A stretch of 64,000 nt of DNA from positions 3,653,001 through 3,717,000 of the forward strand of contig NZ_CP118610.1 in NCBI RefSeq assembly GCF_028993555.1. Direction: 5' to 3'. Source of the stretch: Ensifer adhaerens (lineage in GTDB: Bacteria > Pseudomonadota > Alphaproteobacteria > Rhizobiales > Rhizobiaceae). A program made the translations under genes and the position numbers. Below the pieces are notes generated by a model. That model did not search any database, was not told where the DNA came from, and worked only from the letters and a program-made list of their open reading frames with translations. Of this stretch, positions 1 to 9,148 are shown one piece after another (positions within the stretch are counted from its first letter, which is position 1; the number at the start of each line of letters is the position of its first letter).

Positions 1-51
1 TATTTTGGCCAGGGCCGCACCGTGCTCGGTTCGCTGAAATACCGGTGGTAA
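1..51 (+). CDS. C-terminal end of a TonB-dependent receptor (partial)
   Basis: The first 51 bases read in frame 1 as 16 codons ending in TAA, translating YFGQGRTVLGSLKYRW. A Gly-Arg-rich turn, an alternating strand and a final aromatic residue are typical of the last beta-strand of TonB-dependent siderophore receptors, whose terminal aromatic residue is read by the outer-membrane assembly machinery. The rest of the gene lies outside the window. The assignment rests on 16 residues, so another outer-membrane barrel is possible. Confidence 0.55.
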   Translation, partial: YFGQGRTVLGSLKYRW

Positions 52-57
52 CGAACA

Positions 58-75
58 GAAGCCGTTTTCGGCTTC
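58..75 (+). terminator. Hairpin after the partial receptor gene
   Basis: A perfect 7-bp stem (gaagccg/cggcttc) with a TTTT loop lies just past the receptor stop codon and reaches the stop of the convergent gene at 74. No T-run follows, so it is a weak terminator or an mRNA-end hairpin. Confidence 0.3.
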
Positions 76-529
76 AGGCAAAGCGGCCGGCGAGCGCGCC
101 GGCCCTGCGAATCATCGCCTGCAGATTCTCGCGGATGCGGGCTTCGACGAGTTCCGCCACTTCCGGATACTCTTCCAGCATGCGGCGGAAGAGCGGCCGG
201 TTGATGCGGATGACCTCGCTGTCTTCCTCGGCAGTCGCCGTGAACTTGCGTTCGACCATCGAGATCAGCGCCAGTTCCGACAGAAGCGCGCCTCGGCCGA
301 CCGTCGAGACTGTCGTCTCGGAACCATCGACGCCAGTCTTCGACAAGGACAGGCTGCCGCTCGCAATCGCATAGGCGCAATCGGCGGGCGCGCCTTCGCG
401 AAACAGCTCCTGCCCCTTGAATATGCGGCGCCGTTCCGCACCGAAGGCGATCAGCCGCAGCTTGTCCTCGCTGATATCGACAAACAGCGGCACGTTGGAC
501 AGAAGCACGATATCGTCGTTGAGCGCCAA
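74..529 (-). CDS. Cyclic nucleotide-binding domain protein, Crp/Fnr type without HTH
   Basis: A 151-residue protein whose whole length is one cNMP-binding beta-barrel domain. The core pattern is visible: FKGQELFREGAPADCAYAIASGSL, then a GALLSELALI segment in the place of the phosphate-binding cassette. A full Crp/Fnr regulator has about 210-240 residues and a C-terminal helix-turn-helix; this one stops at the dimer helix, so it probably does not bind DNA. The cassette lacks the canonical RTA arginine, so true cAMP binding is doubtful. The start is TTG at 529, chosen because a GGGAGG ribosome site lies about 8 bases upstream and no ATG is available. Its partner is unknown. Confidence 0.8.
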   Translation of the reverse strand: MALNDDIVLLSNVPLFVDISEDKLRLIAFGAERRRIFKGQELFREGAPADCAYAIASGSLSLSKTGVDGSETTVSTVGRGALLSELALISMVERKFTATAEEDSEVIRINRPLFRRMLEEYPEVAELVEARIRENLQAMIRRAGALAGRFA

Positions 530-651
530 GCGGCTAACCTCCCGAAATCACCACGCTGCCGGCCGAGCAAGCCGGATCGCGTGCGCGACCAGTCTAGATG
601 ACACGAAACGGGATTCGGGCGGTAAATCGCTTCCCACCTTCCTCACCCCGG

Positions 652-1335
652 CTACGGAACGATCTTGTAGCCGCCGTTCTCTGTCACCAAAATCTCGGCA
701 TTGGAAGGGTCCCGCTCGATTTTCTGGCGCAGCCGGTAAACGTGGGTTTCGAGCGTATGGGTGGTGACGCCGGAATTGTAGCCCCAGACCTCTTCCAAGA
801 GCACGTCGCGGGTGACCACCTTCTGGTCGGCGCGGTAGAGATAACGGATGATCGCCGCTTCCTTTTCGGTCAGCCGGATCTTCTGGCCGTTTTCCAGCGT
901 CAGCAGCTTCTGGCTGGGCTTGAACGTATAGGGCCCGACGCTGAAGGTCGCGTCCTCGCTCTGCTCGTGCTGGCGCAGCTGTGCGCGAATGCGGGCGAGC
1001 AGCACGGCGAAGCGGAACGGCTTCGTCACATAGTCGTTGGCGCCGGCCTCGAGGCCGAGGATCGTATCGGAATCGGTGTCGTGCCCGGTCAGCATGATGA
1101 TCGGCGCCTTGAAGCCGCCCTTGCGCAGAAGCTTCACCGCTTCGCGGCCATCCATGTCGGGCAGGCCGACATCCATGATCAGGAGGTCCACCTGCTGTGC
1201 CCTTGCGGTCTGGATGCCCTTGCCGGCGGTCGCTTCCTGGATGAGGTCGAACTCTTCGTAGAGCGAGAGCTGCTCGACCAATGTCTCGCGCAGGTCATTG
1301 TCGTCATCGACAAGAAGAATGGTGCGGGTCGCCAT
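652..1335 (-). CDS. OmpR/PhoB-family response regulator, CenR-like
   Basis: A 227-residue two-component regulator. The receiver domain covers about residues 5-120, with acidic pocket D10-D12, phosphoacceptor D55 in LLIMDVGLPD, and K105 in VTKPF. The winged-helix DNA-binding domain follows (about 130-225), ending in VTENGGYKIVP. The start is the ATG giving MATRTILLVDDD; an ATG 30 bases further upstream is in frame but adds residues unlike the family. No histidine kinase lies beside it, so it is an orphan regulator here. It resembles the alphaproteobacterial CenR group, envelope-linked regulators, but that subgroup call is from memory. Confidence 0.85.
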   Translation of the reverse strand: MATRTILLVDDDNDLRETLVEQLSLYEEFDLIQEATAGKGIQTARAQQVDLLIMDVGLPDMDGREAVKLLRKGGFKAPIIMLTGHDTDSDTILGLEAGANDYVTKPFRFAVLLARIRAQLRQHEQSEDATFSVGPYTFKPSQKLLTLENGQKIRLTEKEAAIIRYLYRADQKVVTRDVLLEEVWGYNSGVTTHTLETHVYRLRQKIERDPSNAEILVTENGGYKIVP

Positions 1336-1475
1336 GGGACAATTCCTGTTTGCTTCGGTTTTCAAACTAGCTCAAATGCCTGTGTTGGCAAGCGAACCAG
1401 CATTGCTGGCTCGTTATATTCGCAACCGTGCTTATGGTGCCCCTCAAATCACGGGCAAAGCAAAAATCCGTGAGA

Positions 1476-2027
1476 ATGATGCGCAAGAAAACGTCGGGAA
1501 AAAGACCAGCCAAGTCCATCATCACAGTCCGCCCGGCGCCGCGCGATCGAAAGCGGGCGCTGGTCTGCTTCGATGGCCGCGTCGAGCAGGCGGCGATCGG
1601 ACGAAGCGGCATTACCAGCCTGAAGCGTGAAGGCGACGGCGCCACGCCGCGTGCTGCGATGAAGCTGATCGGCGGCTATGTCAGGCGCGATCGTCTCCTT
1701 CTGCCGCCGACACCACTGCCGACGCGGACCACGCGCAAGGACATGCTCTGGTGCGACGCTCCAGGTCACGCCCGATACAATCGTCCGGTCATGGCACCAT
1801 TCACGCCGAGGCATGAGGAGTTGATGCGCGAGGACGGACTCTACGACATCTGCCTCGTGATGGACTGGAACCTCCTCGCCCGGAGGAGAAACGCCGGCTC
1901 GGCGATCTTCTTCCACCTGATCCGACCGGGCTATGAGCCGACGCAGGGCTGCGTCGCGGTCAGTCTGCACGCCATGCGGCGGCTGATCCCGCATATGCGC
2001 CGCGGCACCGTCGTGCAGGTGCTTTGA
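1476..2027 (+). CDS. L,D-transpeptidase (YkuD) family protein
   Basis: A 183-residue protein with a C-terminal YkuD-type catalytic segment: GSAIFFHL, which holds the conserved His, then TQGCVAVS with the nucleophilic Cys. The DICLVMDWN stretch before it matches the family's acidic strand. YkuD enzymes make 3-3 peptidoglycan cross-links or attach lipoproteins to the wall. The N-terminus is very basic (MMRKKTSGKRPAKS) and has no clear signal peptide or membrane segment, odd for a periplasmic enzyme, so the start is uncertain; ATGs at 1476 and 1479 are both possible. It runs convergent with the SixA-type phosphatase gene, with 18 bases between their stops. Confidence 0.72.
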   Translation: MMRKKTSGKRPAKSIITVRPAPRDRKRALVCFDGRVEQAAIGRSGITSLKREGDGATPRAAMKLIGGYVRRDRLLLPPTPLPTRTTRKDMLWCDAPGHARYNRPVMAPFTPRHEELMREDGLYDICLVMDWNLLARRRNAGSAIFFHLIRPGYEPTQGCVAVSLHAMRRLIPHMRRGTVVQVL

Positions 2028-2045
2028 TATGGACATGCAAACAGC

Positions 2046-2582
2046 TCAGTCGAGCGAGCGCGGGGTCGCAAAACGCGCGAGTTTGGCGCTGCCCGGCATA
2101 AGCTCGCGCCAACCCGCGGCTTCGAATTCGAGAACAGCAAGGGCGGCCGTCGGAAACTTGTCCGCCATGCGCATGCGCAGATCCGCATCGCCGGATCCGA
2201 CGAGTTCGTGCGCCAGATCTTCCATGCCGGGATTATGGCCGACGATAAGCAATGTCCTGACAGCCGGATCCGTCGCGCGCAGAACGCTCAGGATCTGCGG
2301 GGCTCCCACCTCATAAATCGCGCGGGTATTCTCGACCGCGACCTCGGTCGAAAGGGCAGCCGCCACCAATTGCCAGGTCTCCTGCGCACGCTTGGCGGTT
2401 GACACAAGCGCGCGATCCGGCACGAGCTTATGCCGCGCCATGTACTTTCCCATCAGCGGCGCCGCCTTGCGACCACGCTCGCCGAGCGGACGATTGATGT
2501 CGGCGACGCCGTCCGGCCAGGCGGATTTGGCATGGCGCAACAGCATCAGGCAGTAGCTTTGCACAGACAGATCGTCGCTCAT
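2046..2582 (-). CDS. Histidine phosphatase family protein, SixA type
   Basis: A 178-residue branch-1 histidine phosphatase. The signature LMLLRHAKSAW near residue 12 carries the RHG-like motif (RHA) with the phospho-accepting His. The second catalytic His is in LLIVGHNPGMEDL, and STAKRAQET is the usual Arg-containing segment. SixA proteins dephosphorylate phosphohistidine on phosphotransfer proteins. The start at 2582 is preceded by GGAGG; an in-frame ATG 72 bases upstream has no such support. It stands alone on the minus strand. Confidence 0.85.
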   Translation of the reverse strand: MSDDLSVQSYCLMLLRHAKSAWPDGVADINRPLGERGRKAAPLMGKYMARHKLVPDRALVSTAKRAQETWQLVAAALSTEVAVENTRAIYEVGAPQILSVLRATDPAVRTLLIVGHNPGMEDLAHELVGSGDADLRMRMADKFPTAALAVLEFEAAGWRELMPGSAKLARFATPRSLD

Positions 2583-2686
2583 CCGTCGTCCTCCCAAACG
2601 CCCTTCGGTCAACACGTTCCCAGACTTGTGAGCAGCCAGCTTAGCGCAATTCACCGACCCGCGCGGAGCGCAGACGTGCGGACAAA

Positions 2687-2713
2687 CAAAAAAGGCCGCC
2701 CCGAAGGGCGGCC
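2687..2713 (-). terminator. Rho-independent terminator of leuC
   Basis: A perfect 8-bp GC stem (ggccgccc/gggcggcc) with a CGAA tetraloop, followed on the minus strand by a U-run (plus-strand A-run at 2688-2693). It lies 29 bases past the leuC stop. Confidence 0.85.
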
Positions 2714-2741
2714 ATTTGCGCCGGAAAAGCTCAAATCCGGC

Positions 2742-4151
2742 TTATTTCCATTCGCGGATATCGACGAAGTGACCCGCAACCGCAGCGGCTGCCGCCATTG
2801 CCGGCGAGACCAGATGCGTGCGGCCCTTGAAGCCCTGGCGTCCTTCGAAGTTGCGGTTCGACGTGGACGCGCAACGCTCGCCCGGCTTCAGCCGGTCGTC
2901 ATTCATCGCCAGACACATGGAGCAGCCCGGCTCGCGCCAGTCGAAACCGGCTTCCTTGAAGATCTTGTCGAGGCCCTCGGCTTCGGCCTGTTCCTTGACG
3001 AGGCCCGAGCCCGGAACGATCATCGCCGACACGCTCGAAGCAACCTTGCGGCCTTCCACCACCTTGGCAACTTCACGCAAGTCCTCGATGCGACCATTGG
3101 TGCAGGAGCCGATGAAGACGCGGTCGATACCGATGTCGGTGATCTTGGTGCCCGGCTTCAGGCCCATGTAGTCGAGCGCACGCCACTTTGAGACGCGCTT
3201 GGTTTCTTCCTGGATCTCGTCCGGGTTGGGAACGATACCCTGAACAGAAATCACGTCTTCCGGAGAAGAACCCCAGGAAACGATCGGCGGCAGGTTGGCA
3301 GCGTCGAGCACGACGACGCGATCATAATGAGCGCCCTCGTCCGTGTGCAGCGTCTTCCAGTAGTCGAGCGCCATGTCCCAGGCCTTGCCCTTCGGAGCAC
3401 GCGGCTTGTCCTTGATGTAGGCAAACGTCGTCTCGTCGGGCGCGATCAGGCCGGCACGAGCGCCGCCTTCGATCGTCATGTTGCAGATGGTCATGCGGCC
3501 TTCCATCGACAGCGAGCGGATGGCTTCGCCAGCAAATTCGATGACGTGGCCGGTGCCGCCGGCGGTGCCGATTTCGCCGATGATCGCAAGGATGATGTCC
3601 TTGGCGGTAACGCCTGATGGCAGCTGGCCGTCGACGCGCACCAGCATGTTCTTCGCCTTCTTCTGGATCAACGTCTGCGTGGCGAGCACGTGCTCGACCT
3701 CCGACGTGCCGATGCCGTGCGCCAGCGAACCGAAGGCGCCGTGCGTCGACGTGTGGCTGTCACCGCAGACGATGGTCATGCCCGGCAGGGTGAAGCCCTG
3801 CTCCGGGCCGACGATGTGCACGATGCCTTGGCGCTTGTCGTTCTCGGAGTAGTATTCAACGCCGAACTCGGCGGCGTTCTTGGCGAGCGCCTCGACCTGG
3901 ATGCGGCTTTCCTCGTTCTTGATGCCGAGGTGGCGGTCAGCCGAGGTCGGCACGTTGTGGTCGACGACGGCGAGCGTCTTCTCCGGGGCGCGGACCTGGC
4001 GGCCGGCCATGCGCAGGCCCTCGAAGGCCTGCGGGCTCGTCACTTCGTGAACGAGGTGACGATCGATGTAGAGAAGACAGGTGCCATCTTCCTGTTCGTT
4101 GACCAGGTGGTCGTCCCAGATCTTATCATAGAGGGTACGCGGTGCGCTCAT
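2742..4151 (-). CDS. leuC: 3-isopropylmalate dehydratase large subunit
   Basis: A 469-residue aconitase-superfamily enzyme that, with LeuD, isomerises 2-isopropylmalate to 3-isopropylmalate in cytosolic leucine synthesis. The three [4Fe-4S] cysteine ligands are in FIGSCTNGR and [21 protein letters not shown] near residue 64 and [12 protein letters not shown] near 131 are active-site segments. The length is normal. leuD is not adjacent, as is usual in rhizobia. A terminator follows the gene and a 244-bp leader region precedes it. Confidence 0.97.
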   Translation of the reverse strand: MSAPRTLYDKIWDDHLVNEQEDGTCLLYIDRHLVHEVTSPQAFEGLRMAGRQVRAPEKTLAVVDHNVPTSADRHLGIKNEESRIQVEALAKNAAEFGVEYYSENDKRQGIVHIVGPEQGFTLPGMTIVCGDSHTSTHGAFGSLAHGIGTSEVEHVLATQTLIQKKAKNMLVRVDGQLPSGVTAKDIILAIIGEIGTAGGTGHVIEFAGEAIRSLSMEGRMTICNMTIEGGARAGLIAPDETTFAYIKDKPRAPKGKAWDMALDYWKTLHTDEGAHYDRVVVLDAANLPPIVSWGSSPEDVISVQGIVPNPDEIQEETKRVSKWRALDYMGLKPGTKITDIGIDRVFIGSCTNGRIEDLREVAKVVEGRKVASSVSAMIVPGSGLVKEQAEAEGLDKIFKEAGFDWREPGCSMCLAMNDDRLKPGERCASTSNRNFEGRQGFKGRTHLVSPAMAAAAAVAGHFVDIREWK

Positions 4152-4325
4152 GGCGGTATATCCATCGAGTTTTCAAAAAAGGCAGGAAAAGCCGGCGGCA
4201 AGGCGGCCGGAAGCACTGATCGGGAAATCAGGATAGGCGGCTTGTAAGCGCCCCGTGGACGCGCGCAAAGAAGCGTGCCGGCAGGCGCTTGTGGTCCTGC
4301 AGCACGACGATTTTCTGCTCGCTAC

Positions 4326-4339
4326 ATCCAAATTTGGAT
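4326..4339. promoter_or_regulatory. 14-bp perfect palindrome upstream of leuC
   Basis: The sequence atccaaatttggat is a perfect palindrome about 175 bp upstream of the leuC start and about 57 bp past the permease stop. It has the size and symmetry of a dimeric repressor site, but I cannot name the regulator. The rest of the 244-bp interval 4152-4395 shows no gene. Confidence 0.35.
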
Positions 4340-4395
4340 TCCATGGCCGTGTTCATATCAATTTTCTGACAGGTCGGCAATCGGTGGAAGCAACC

Positions 4396-5217
4396 TCAGC
4401 GCTGCTCGGCGCGCCTGAGCCGCCGCTCCAGTCCCCGCAATCCCAGCGACAGACCGATGGTCAGCACCAGATAGACATAGGCGACGATCGAATAGGTCTC
4501 GAAGAAGCGGAAGGAACCGGAGGCGTACACCTTGCCCATCTGCGTGATGTCGGCGACGCCAAGCACGGAGACGAGCGAACTGTCCTTGACCATGGCGACG
4601 AAGTCGTTGCCGAGCGGCGGCAGGATGACACGGATCGCCTGCGGAAAGATGACGAGACGGAAGCGCTGGTAGCGCGTAAGCCCCAGGGCCTTGGCGGCTT
4701 CGACCTGCCCCTTGTCGACCGACAGGATGCCGGCGCGGAACACTTCGGCGATGAACGCGGAGTAGCCGATCATCAGGGCGATGATGGCGCGCCACATCAG
4801 CGAGATGTCGCGCACGCCGACGGGATCCATCCAGCCGGCTCCGATCAGCGGTGCTGAGATGAAGTTGGCCGCAACGACAAGCGCCGGCGCCCCAACGAAG
4901 GCGATATAGAACAGGAGCACCAGGATCGGCACGCCGCGGATCACTTCGGTATAGAAGCGCGCGATCTGCCGGAGCGCCGAATGCTCGGATAGCGCCATCA
5001 GCGCGATGCCGAGGCCGAGCGTCGTCGCCAGCACGAACCCCATGAGGGTCACGAAGACGGTGACGCCAAGCCCCTTGAAGACGACGGTGAAAACCTCGGA
5101 GAAGATGTCATTGGTGACAATCACGGCAGCGAGTGCCGCTGCGATCACAAGTAGGGCGACCAACCACCAGGGATAGTCGCCCTTGCCGGACATGCCAGAA
5201 GATTGTGGAGCGGCCAT
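4396..5217 (-). CDS. Polar amino-acid ABC transporter permease (HisM/GlnP family)
   Basis: A 273-residue inner-membrane permease with an N-terminal membrane helix (WWLVALLVIAAALAAVIV), several further helices, and the EAA loop EAAKALGLTRYQRFRLVIFPQAIRVILPPLGND that contacts the ATPase. The family imports polar amino acids from the periplasm. It is co-directional with the binding-protein gene upstream, 9 bases away. No ATP-binding subunit follows; leuC is next. The importer must therefore use an ATPase encoded elsewhere. Confidence 0.9.
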   Translation of the reverse strand: MAAPQSSGMSGKGDYPWWLVALLVIAAALAAVIVTNDIFSEVFTVVFKGLGVTVFVTLMGFVLATTLGLGIALMALSEHSALRQIARFYTEVIRGVPILVLLFYIAFVGAPALVVAANFISAPLIGAGWMDPVGVRDISLMWRAIIALMIGYSAFIAEVFRAGILSVDKGQVEAAKALGLTRYQRFRLVIFPQAIRVILPPLGNDFVAMVKDSSLVSVLGVADITQMGKVYASGSFRFFETYSIVAYVYLVLTIGLSLGLRGLERRLRRAEQR

Positions 5218-5226
5218 TGCCTGAAA

Positions 5227-6036
5227 TCAGCCGCCCATTTTGTATTCGAGGAACCACTTCTTATCGAGCGCGTCGAATGTGCCGTCCGCCTTCAACGCCT
5301 TGATCGCGGCGTTGATCGGAGCGACGAGATCCGACCCCTTCGGGAAGATGAAACCGAAATCTTCGGTTCCGAGCGGACCGCCGACGACCTTGAGCTTGCC
5401 TTCGGAGGAATCGACATAGCCCTTGGCGGCGACGCTATCGGTCAAAACCACGTCGACGTCGCCGGCCTTCAGTGCCTGCACGGTCGCGCCGAAGGTCTCG
5501 AACAGCTTGATGCGCGGGTTCTGCTCGTTGCCATCAAGCATTTCGTAGACAGCGGTATAGAACGGCGAGGTGCCGGGCTGGGCGCCGACGAGGCCGTCAG
5601 CGAATGCGCCAAAGCTCTTGCCGTCGTTGAACCGTGTCTCATCACTACGCACCAGCATGAACTGCTGCGAACGCATGTAAGGGTCGGAGAAGTCGACCTT
5701 CTCCTTGCGGTCGTCCTTGATGGTGATGCCGGTCATGCCGATCTGATACTGGCCGTCATGCACCGCCTGGATCATCGCATCCCAGCTGGTGTTCTGGTAT
5801 TCGACCTTGAAATTCAACCGCTTGGCGATCTCATTCATGGCGTCGTATTCCCAGCCCTTGGCTTCGCCCGACTTCGGATCGACGAACTGTAGCGGCGGGT
5901 AGGCGTTCTCCGTGACGACGACAACCGTCTTGCCACCGAGATCAGGCAGGTCGCTGGCAACGGCCGGTGCAGAAAATGCGAAAGGAACGGCAAGTGCGGC
6001 TGCGATGCCCGCAAGCACATGGCGACGGATTGTCAT
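5227..6036 (-). CDS. Amino-acid ABC transporter substrate-binding protein
   Basis: A 269-residue periplasmic binding protein of family 3 (SBP_bac_3). A signal peptide ([28 protein letters not shown]) precedes the mature domain, with the typical [31 protein letters not shown] opening and VDFSDPYM in the hinge-side binding region. It would deliver a polar amino acid to the permease encoded just downstream. The start at 6036 was chosen because the signal peptide begins there; an ATG 39 bases further up is in frame but adds nothing typical. Confidence 0.9.
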   Translation of the reverse strand: MTIRRHVLAGIAAALAVPFAFSAPAVASDLPDLGGKTVVVVTENAYPPLQFVDPKSGEAKGWEYDAMNEIAKRLNFKVEYQNTSWDAMIQAVHDGQYQIGMTGITIKDDRKEKVDFSDPYMRSQQFMLVRSDETRFNDGKSFGAFADGLVGAQPGTSPFYTAVYEMLDGNEQNPRIKLFETFGATVQALKAGDVDVVLTDSVAAKGYVDSSEGKLKVVGGPLGTEDFGFIFPKGSDLVAPINAAIKALKADGTFDALDKKWFLEYKMGG

Positions 6037-6107
6037 TGGAGGGCTCCCGAAAATTGTGGCAGCGGAAAATGTCACAAATTCAGACGGAAAGACAAGCGGA
6101 TAGTACC

Positions 6108-6136
6108 AAAAAAGAAAGGCGGCCGAGGCCGCCTTT
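6108..6136 (-). terminator. Terminator of rplS
   Basis: A 10-bp perfect stem (aaaggcggcc/ggccgccttt) with a two-base GA centre and a plus-strand A-run at 6108-6113, which becomes the U-run on the minus strand. It ends the rplS transcript and separates it from the amino-acid importer genes. Confidence 0.85.
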
Positions 6137-6161
6137 CCAACATTCCGAGAGGAATGAAAAC

Positions 6162-6680
6162 TTATTCTGCTGCGGCTTCCGCTGCTGCCTTTGCTTCGGC
6201 GGCTTCGGCTGCTGCCTTCTCGGCGGCGAGAGCCTGAGCTGCTGCAACCTTTTCAGCCTCGATGCGTGCCTTTTCCTCGGCGATCGCCTGACGCTCGGCT
6301 TCGTTCAGCTTGCGGGCGCGCGTGCCGGTGTTCTCGACGATACGAGCCGACTTACCGCGACGATCGCGCAGGTAGTAGAGCTTGGCGCGACGGACCTTAC
6401 CGCGGCGAACCACTTCGACGCTCTCGACGAGCGGCGAGTAAACCGGGAATACGCGCTCGACGCCTTCGCCGTAGGAGATCTTGCGAACGGTGAAGCTTTC
6501 GTTGATGCCGCCGCCCGAACGAGCGATGCAGACGCCTTCATAGGCCTGAACGCGGGTACGGTTGCCTTCGACAACGCGGACGTTGACGCGCAGCGTGTCG
6601 CCGGCGGAGAATTCGGGAAGGGTGCGCTTGGCGGCGATCTTGGCGGCCTGTTCGGCTTCCAGCTGCTGGATGATGTTCAT
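6162..6680 (-). CDS. rplS: 50S ribosomal protein L19 with Ala/Glu-rich tail
   Basis: Residues 1 to about 120 are a standard L19, opening [11 protein letters not shown] and including [38 protein letters not shown]19 sits at the 30S-50S interface. Residues after about 130 form a highly charged Ala/Glu/Lys helix that E. coli L19 (about 115 residues) does not have; such tails are common in Rhizobiales. The gene lies in the same direction as rpsP-rimM-trmD but is separated from them by an oppositely oriented transporter gene, so it must have its own promoter. Confidence 0.97.
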   Translation of the reverse strand: MNIIQQLEAEQAAKIAAKRTLPEFSAGDTLRVNVRVVEGNRTRVQAYEGVCIARSGGGINESFTVRKISYGEGVERVFPVYSPLVESVEVVRRGKVRRAKLYYLRDRRGKSARIVENTGTRARKLNEAERQAIAEEKARIEAEKVAAAQALAAEKAAAEAAEAKAAAEAAAE

Positions 6681-7006
6681 CGGTCTAACCTTTCAAGTTC
6701 TTCTGAAACAGCCAGAGCGCTCTCGGTGAACCTGTCGGGCTTGCCTTCAGGTCTTGCCGGAAACCGGCAGGAGCGGATTCGCCATTCTTTGTTTTGGTCG
6801 ACGGGCAAAGAACCCGAACCGGGGCGGCACATACACCAATCGTCCCGCCTTGTCATCCCCGGAAGCCATATTTTCTCGGCGATCCGCGGCAAGAAACGCC
6901 TTTCTATCAGAAATTCCGGATGGATGCTTGCTCGATTGTCCGAACGGACGGGCTTGCGGCTATCCCTGCCACCGGTTATCCCGAGCATGGAGGGTCGGGG
7001 GAGACC
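6681..7006. other. Divergent intergenic region between rplS and the TSUP transporter
   Basis: These 326 bases hold the promoters for rplS (leftward) and the transporter (rightward). I see one compact hairpin at 6755-6769 (tgccgg/ccggca, AAA loop), which would lie in the rplS leader. No convincing gene is present; open frames here have no ribosome site. Confidence 0.5.
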
Positions 7007-7753
7007 ATGCATATCTTCGAAGTGCTCATGCTGTTTGCGGCCGGCTTCCTGTCCGGCGTCGTCAATGCCATCGCCGGCGGCGGAACGTTCCTGACCTTCG
7101 GGGCGATGACGCTTGGCGGCCTGTCGCCGATCGTCGCCAACGCGACCTCGTCGATCATCCAGTTCCCGGGCTACATCACCTCGGCGCTTGCCTATGCCAA
7201 GGAGATTCGCGCCGACAAGCGCTATGCCATCCTGCTCGGTGTGATCTCGGCGCTTGGCGGTCTTGCCGGCGCACTGCTCTTGATCTCGCTTTCCAACGCC
7301 TCCTTCCGCGCGCTGGTGCCCTGGCTGCTGCTTGCGGCAACTGCGATTTTCGCGGCCGGGCCGCTCTTGAAGCCCAAGGCGCGCGTCGACGAGCATGCGA
7401 TCAACCCGGCCGGCATCGGCGCCCAGTTCGTCACGTCAATTTATGGCGGCTTCTTCGGCGCCGGCATGGGCATCATGATGCTGGCCGTGCTTGGCCTTGC
7501 GACCGGCGGCGGCTACCATCGGCTGAACGCGCTCAAGAACTTCATCTCGATCGTGATAGCGGCGATCGCCATCGTCGTCTTTGCTGCCGGTGGTGTCGTC
7601 TCCTGGCTGCATGCGGCGATCATGGTGCCGGGCGCTGCGCTTGGCGGCTACAGCGGCGTCTGGGCGGCGAGACGCGTACCACAGGCGGTCATCCGCGCGC
7701 TTGTGGTCGCCGTCGGCCTGCTGCTTGCCGCCTATTACTTCTTTACCGGCTGA
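7007..7753 (+). CDS. TSUP family (TauE/SafE) anion transporter
   Basis: A 248-residue membrane protein with about seven to eight helices. It shows the TSUP signature: an N-terminal [26 protein letters not shown] repeat and a second-half echo, [33 protein letters not shown]. Family members move sulfite, sulfoacetate or other organosulfur anions across the inner membrane; the substrate here is unknown. The start at 7007 follows a strong AGGGTCGGGGGAG site. The last 19 bases overlap the convergent trmD end, so the two stops are interleaved. Confidence 0.88.
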   Translation: MHIFEVLMLFAAGFLSGVVNAIAGGGTFLTFGAMTLGGLSPIVANATSSIIQFPGYITSALAYAKEIRADKRYAILLGVISALGGLAGALLLISLSNASFRALVPWLLLAATAIFAAGPLLKPKARVDEHAINPAGIGAQFVTSIYGGFFGAGMGIMMLAVLGLATGGGYHRLNALKNFISIVIAAIAIVVFAAGGVVSWLHAAIMVPGAALGGYSGVWAARRVPQAVIRALVVAVGLLLAAYYFFTG

Positions 7754-8427
7754 TCGAGAAGATCGGGCCTGCGCTCGGCGGTCAGGCGCCGCGCCTCCGC
7801 CTCGCGCCACTTGGCAATCGCGCCGTGGTTGCCCGAGGTCAGCACCGCCGGGATCTCGCGCCCTTCGAAGACCTGCGGCCGGGTATAGTGCGGATGCTCG
7901 AGCAGGCCGCCTTCGAAGCTTTCATGCACGCCCGAAAGCTCGTTGCCCATGACACCCGGCAGGATGCGCACGACGGCATCGAGCAGCGTGAGGGCCGCCG
8001 GCTCGCCGCCGGAAAGAATATAGTCGCCTATGGAAACCTCTTCGAGGCCGCGCGCATCGATCACGCGCTGGTCGACGCCTTCGAACCGTCCGCAGACGAT
8101 GACGACGCCAGGCCCGGACGCGAGTTCACGTACCCGCTCTTGCGTCAGCGGTCGGCCGCGCGGGCTCATCAGCAATCTTGGCCGATCGTCATCTTCAGAG
8201 ACACGATCGATCGCCCGGGCAAGCACGTCGGGTTTCAGCACCATGCCGGCACCGCCGCCGGCAGGCGTATCGTCGACAGTGCGGTGCTTGTCCTCGGCGA
8301 AATCGCGGATCTGCACCGCCTCGATCGACCATTGGCCGCGCTCCAGCGCCTTGCCCGAAAGGGAAACGCCGAGATGGCCCGGAAACATTTCGGGATAGAG
8401 CGTCAGAACAGTTGCGCGAAACGTCAT
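7735..8427 (-). CDS. trmD: tRNA (guanine37-N1)-methyltransferase
   Basis: A 230-residue SPOUT-fold enzyme that methylates G37 next to the anticodon and prevents +1 frameshifting. The trefoil-knot S-adenosylmethionine site shows [28 protein letters not shown] and [14 protein letters not shown] in order. The start at 8427 gives the family's [17 protein letters not shown] opening. It follows rimM by 11 bases. The 3' end overlaps the TSUP gene on the other strand. Confidence 0.96.
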   Translation of the reverse strand: MTFRATVLTLYPEMFPGHLGVSLSGKALERGQWSIEAVQIRDFAEDKHRTVDDTPAGGGAGMVLKPDVLARAIDRVSEDDDRPRLLMSPRGRPLTQERVRELASGPGVVIVCGRFEGVDQRVIDARGLEEVSIGDYILSGGEPAALTLLDAVVRILPGVMGNELSGVHESFEGGLLEHPHYTRPQVFEGREIPAVLTSGNHGAIAKWREAEARRLTAERRPDLLDQPVKK

Positions 8428-8438
8428 CGCCGCGTCGC

Positions 8439-9002
8439 TCACTTGCGTTTTGCGGAAAACGGATTGCCCGAATCCTGGTCCTTGTCGTCGGAAAGACCGG
8501 CGGCCACCGGGTCGACCAGCAGCTTGCCCGCTTCCAGATCGATTTCCAGCACCGACCATTCGGTAAAGGGGATGAGCACCGGGCGCCGGCCCGGACCCTT
8601 CAGCTCCAGCAGGTCGCCGGCACCGAAGTCGAAGACCCCGCTGACCTTGCCATAACTGGTGCCATTGCCGTCGATCGCTTCGAGACCCTCGAGATCGGCA
8701 TAGAAGAACTCGTCCTCGTCCAGATCGTCGTCGGGAAGGTTGTCGCGCTCGATAAAGAGTTCCAGGCCGTTGAGGCCTTCGGCCGCATTGCGGTCGTTGA
8801 CGCCGCGGAAGCGCACGACGACGACATTCTTCGCCTCGCGGATTTCAAGCACCTCGAAGACGCGGCCGTCGGCACTGTGCAGGTTGCCGTAGTCGCCGAG
8901 CGCCGTCGGGTCGTCGGTAAAGGACTTGACCCTGACCTCGCCGCGCAAGCCTTGGGCTGCGCCGATCGTCGCCATCAGAACCGGGTTTTCGAGTTTGCTC
9001 AT
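8439..9002 (-). CDS. rimM: Ribosome maturation factor RimM
   Basis: A 187-residue 16S rRNA processing factor that binds S19 on the 30S head. The RimM N-domain ([27 protein letters not shown]) is followed by the PRC-barrel ([32 protein letters not shown]). The start at 9002 was chosen because an upstream in-frame ATG adds residues foreign to the family. It is the middle gene of the rpsP-rimM-trmD operon. A Lys/Asp-rich tail extends the C-terminus. Confidence 0.95.
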   Translation of the reverse strand: MSKLENPVLMATIGAAQGLRGEVRVKSFTDDPTALGDYGNLHSADGRVFEVLEIREAKNVVVVRFRGVNDRNAAEGLNGLELFIERDNLPDDDLDEDEFFYADLEGLEAIDGNGTSYGKVSGVFDFGAGDLLELKGPGRRPVLIPFTEWSVLEIDLEAGKLLVDPVAAGLSDDKDQDSGNPFSAKRK

Positions 9003-9148
9003 CGTGCGCGTCCGTTTCGGTATATCCCGGTGCACATAACGGAAAACGGGCGGCATGGAAATGCCACCCGTTTCCTTAAGTCACCGCAATCCGAAACGGG
9101 AATGCTGCCGGAAGACCGACGATCCCGTTCCAGACCGTTTGCCGGATA

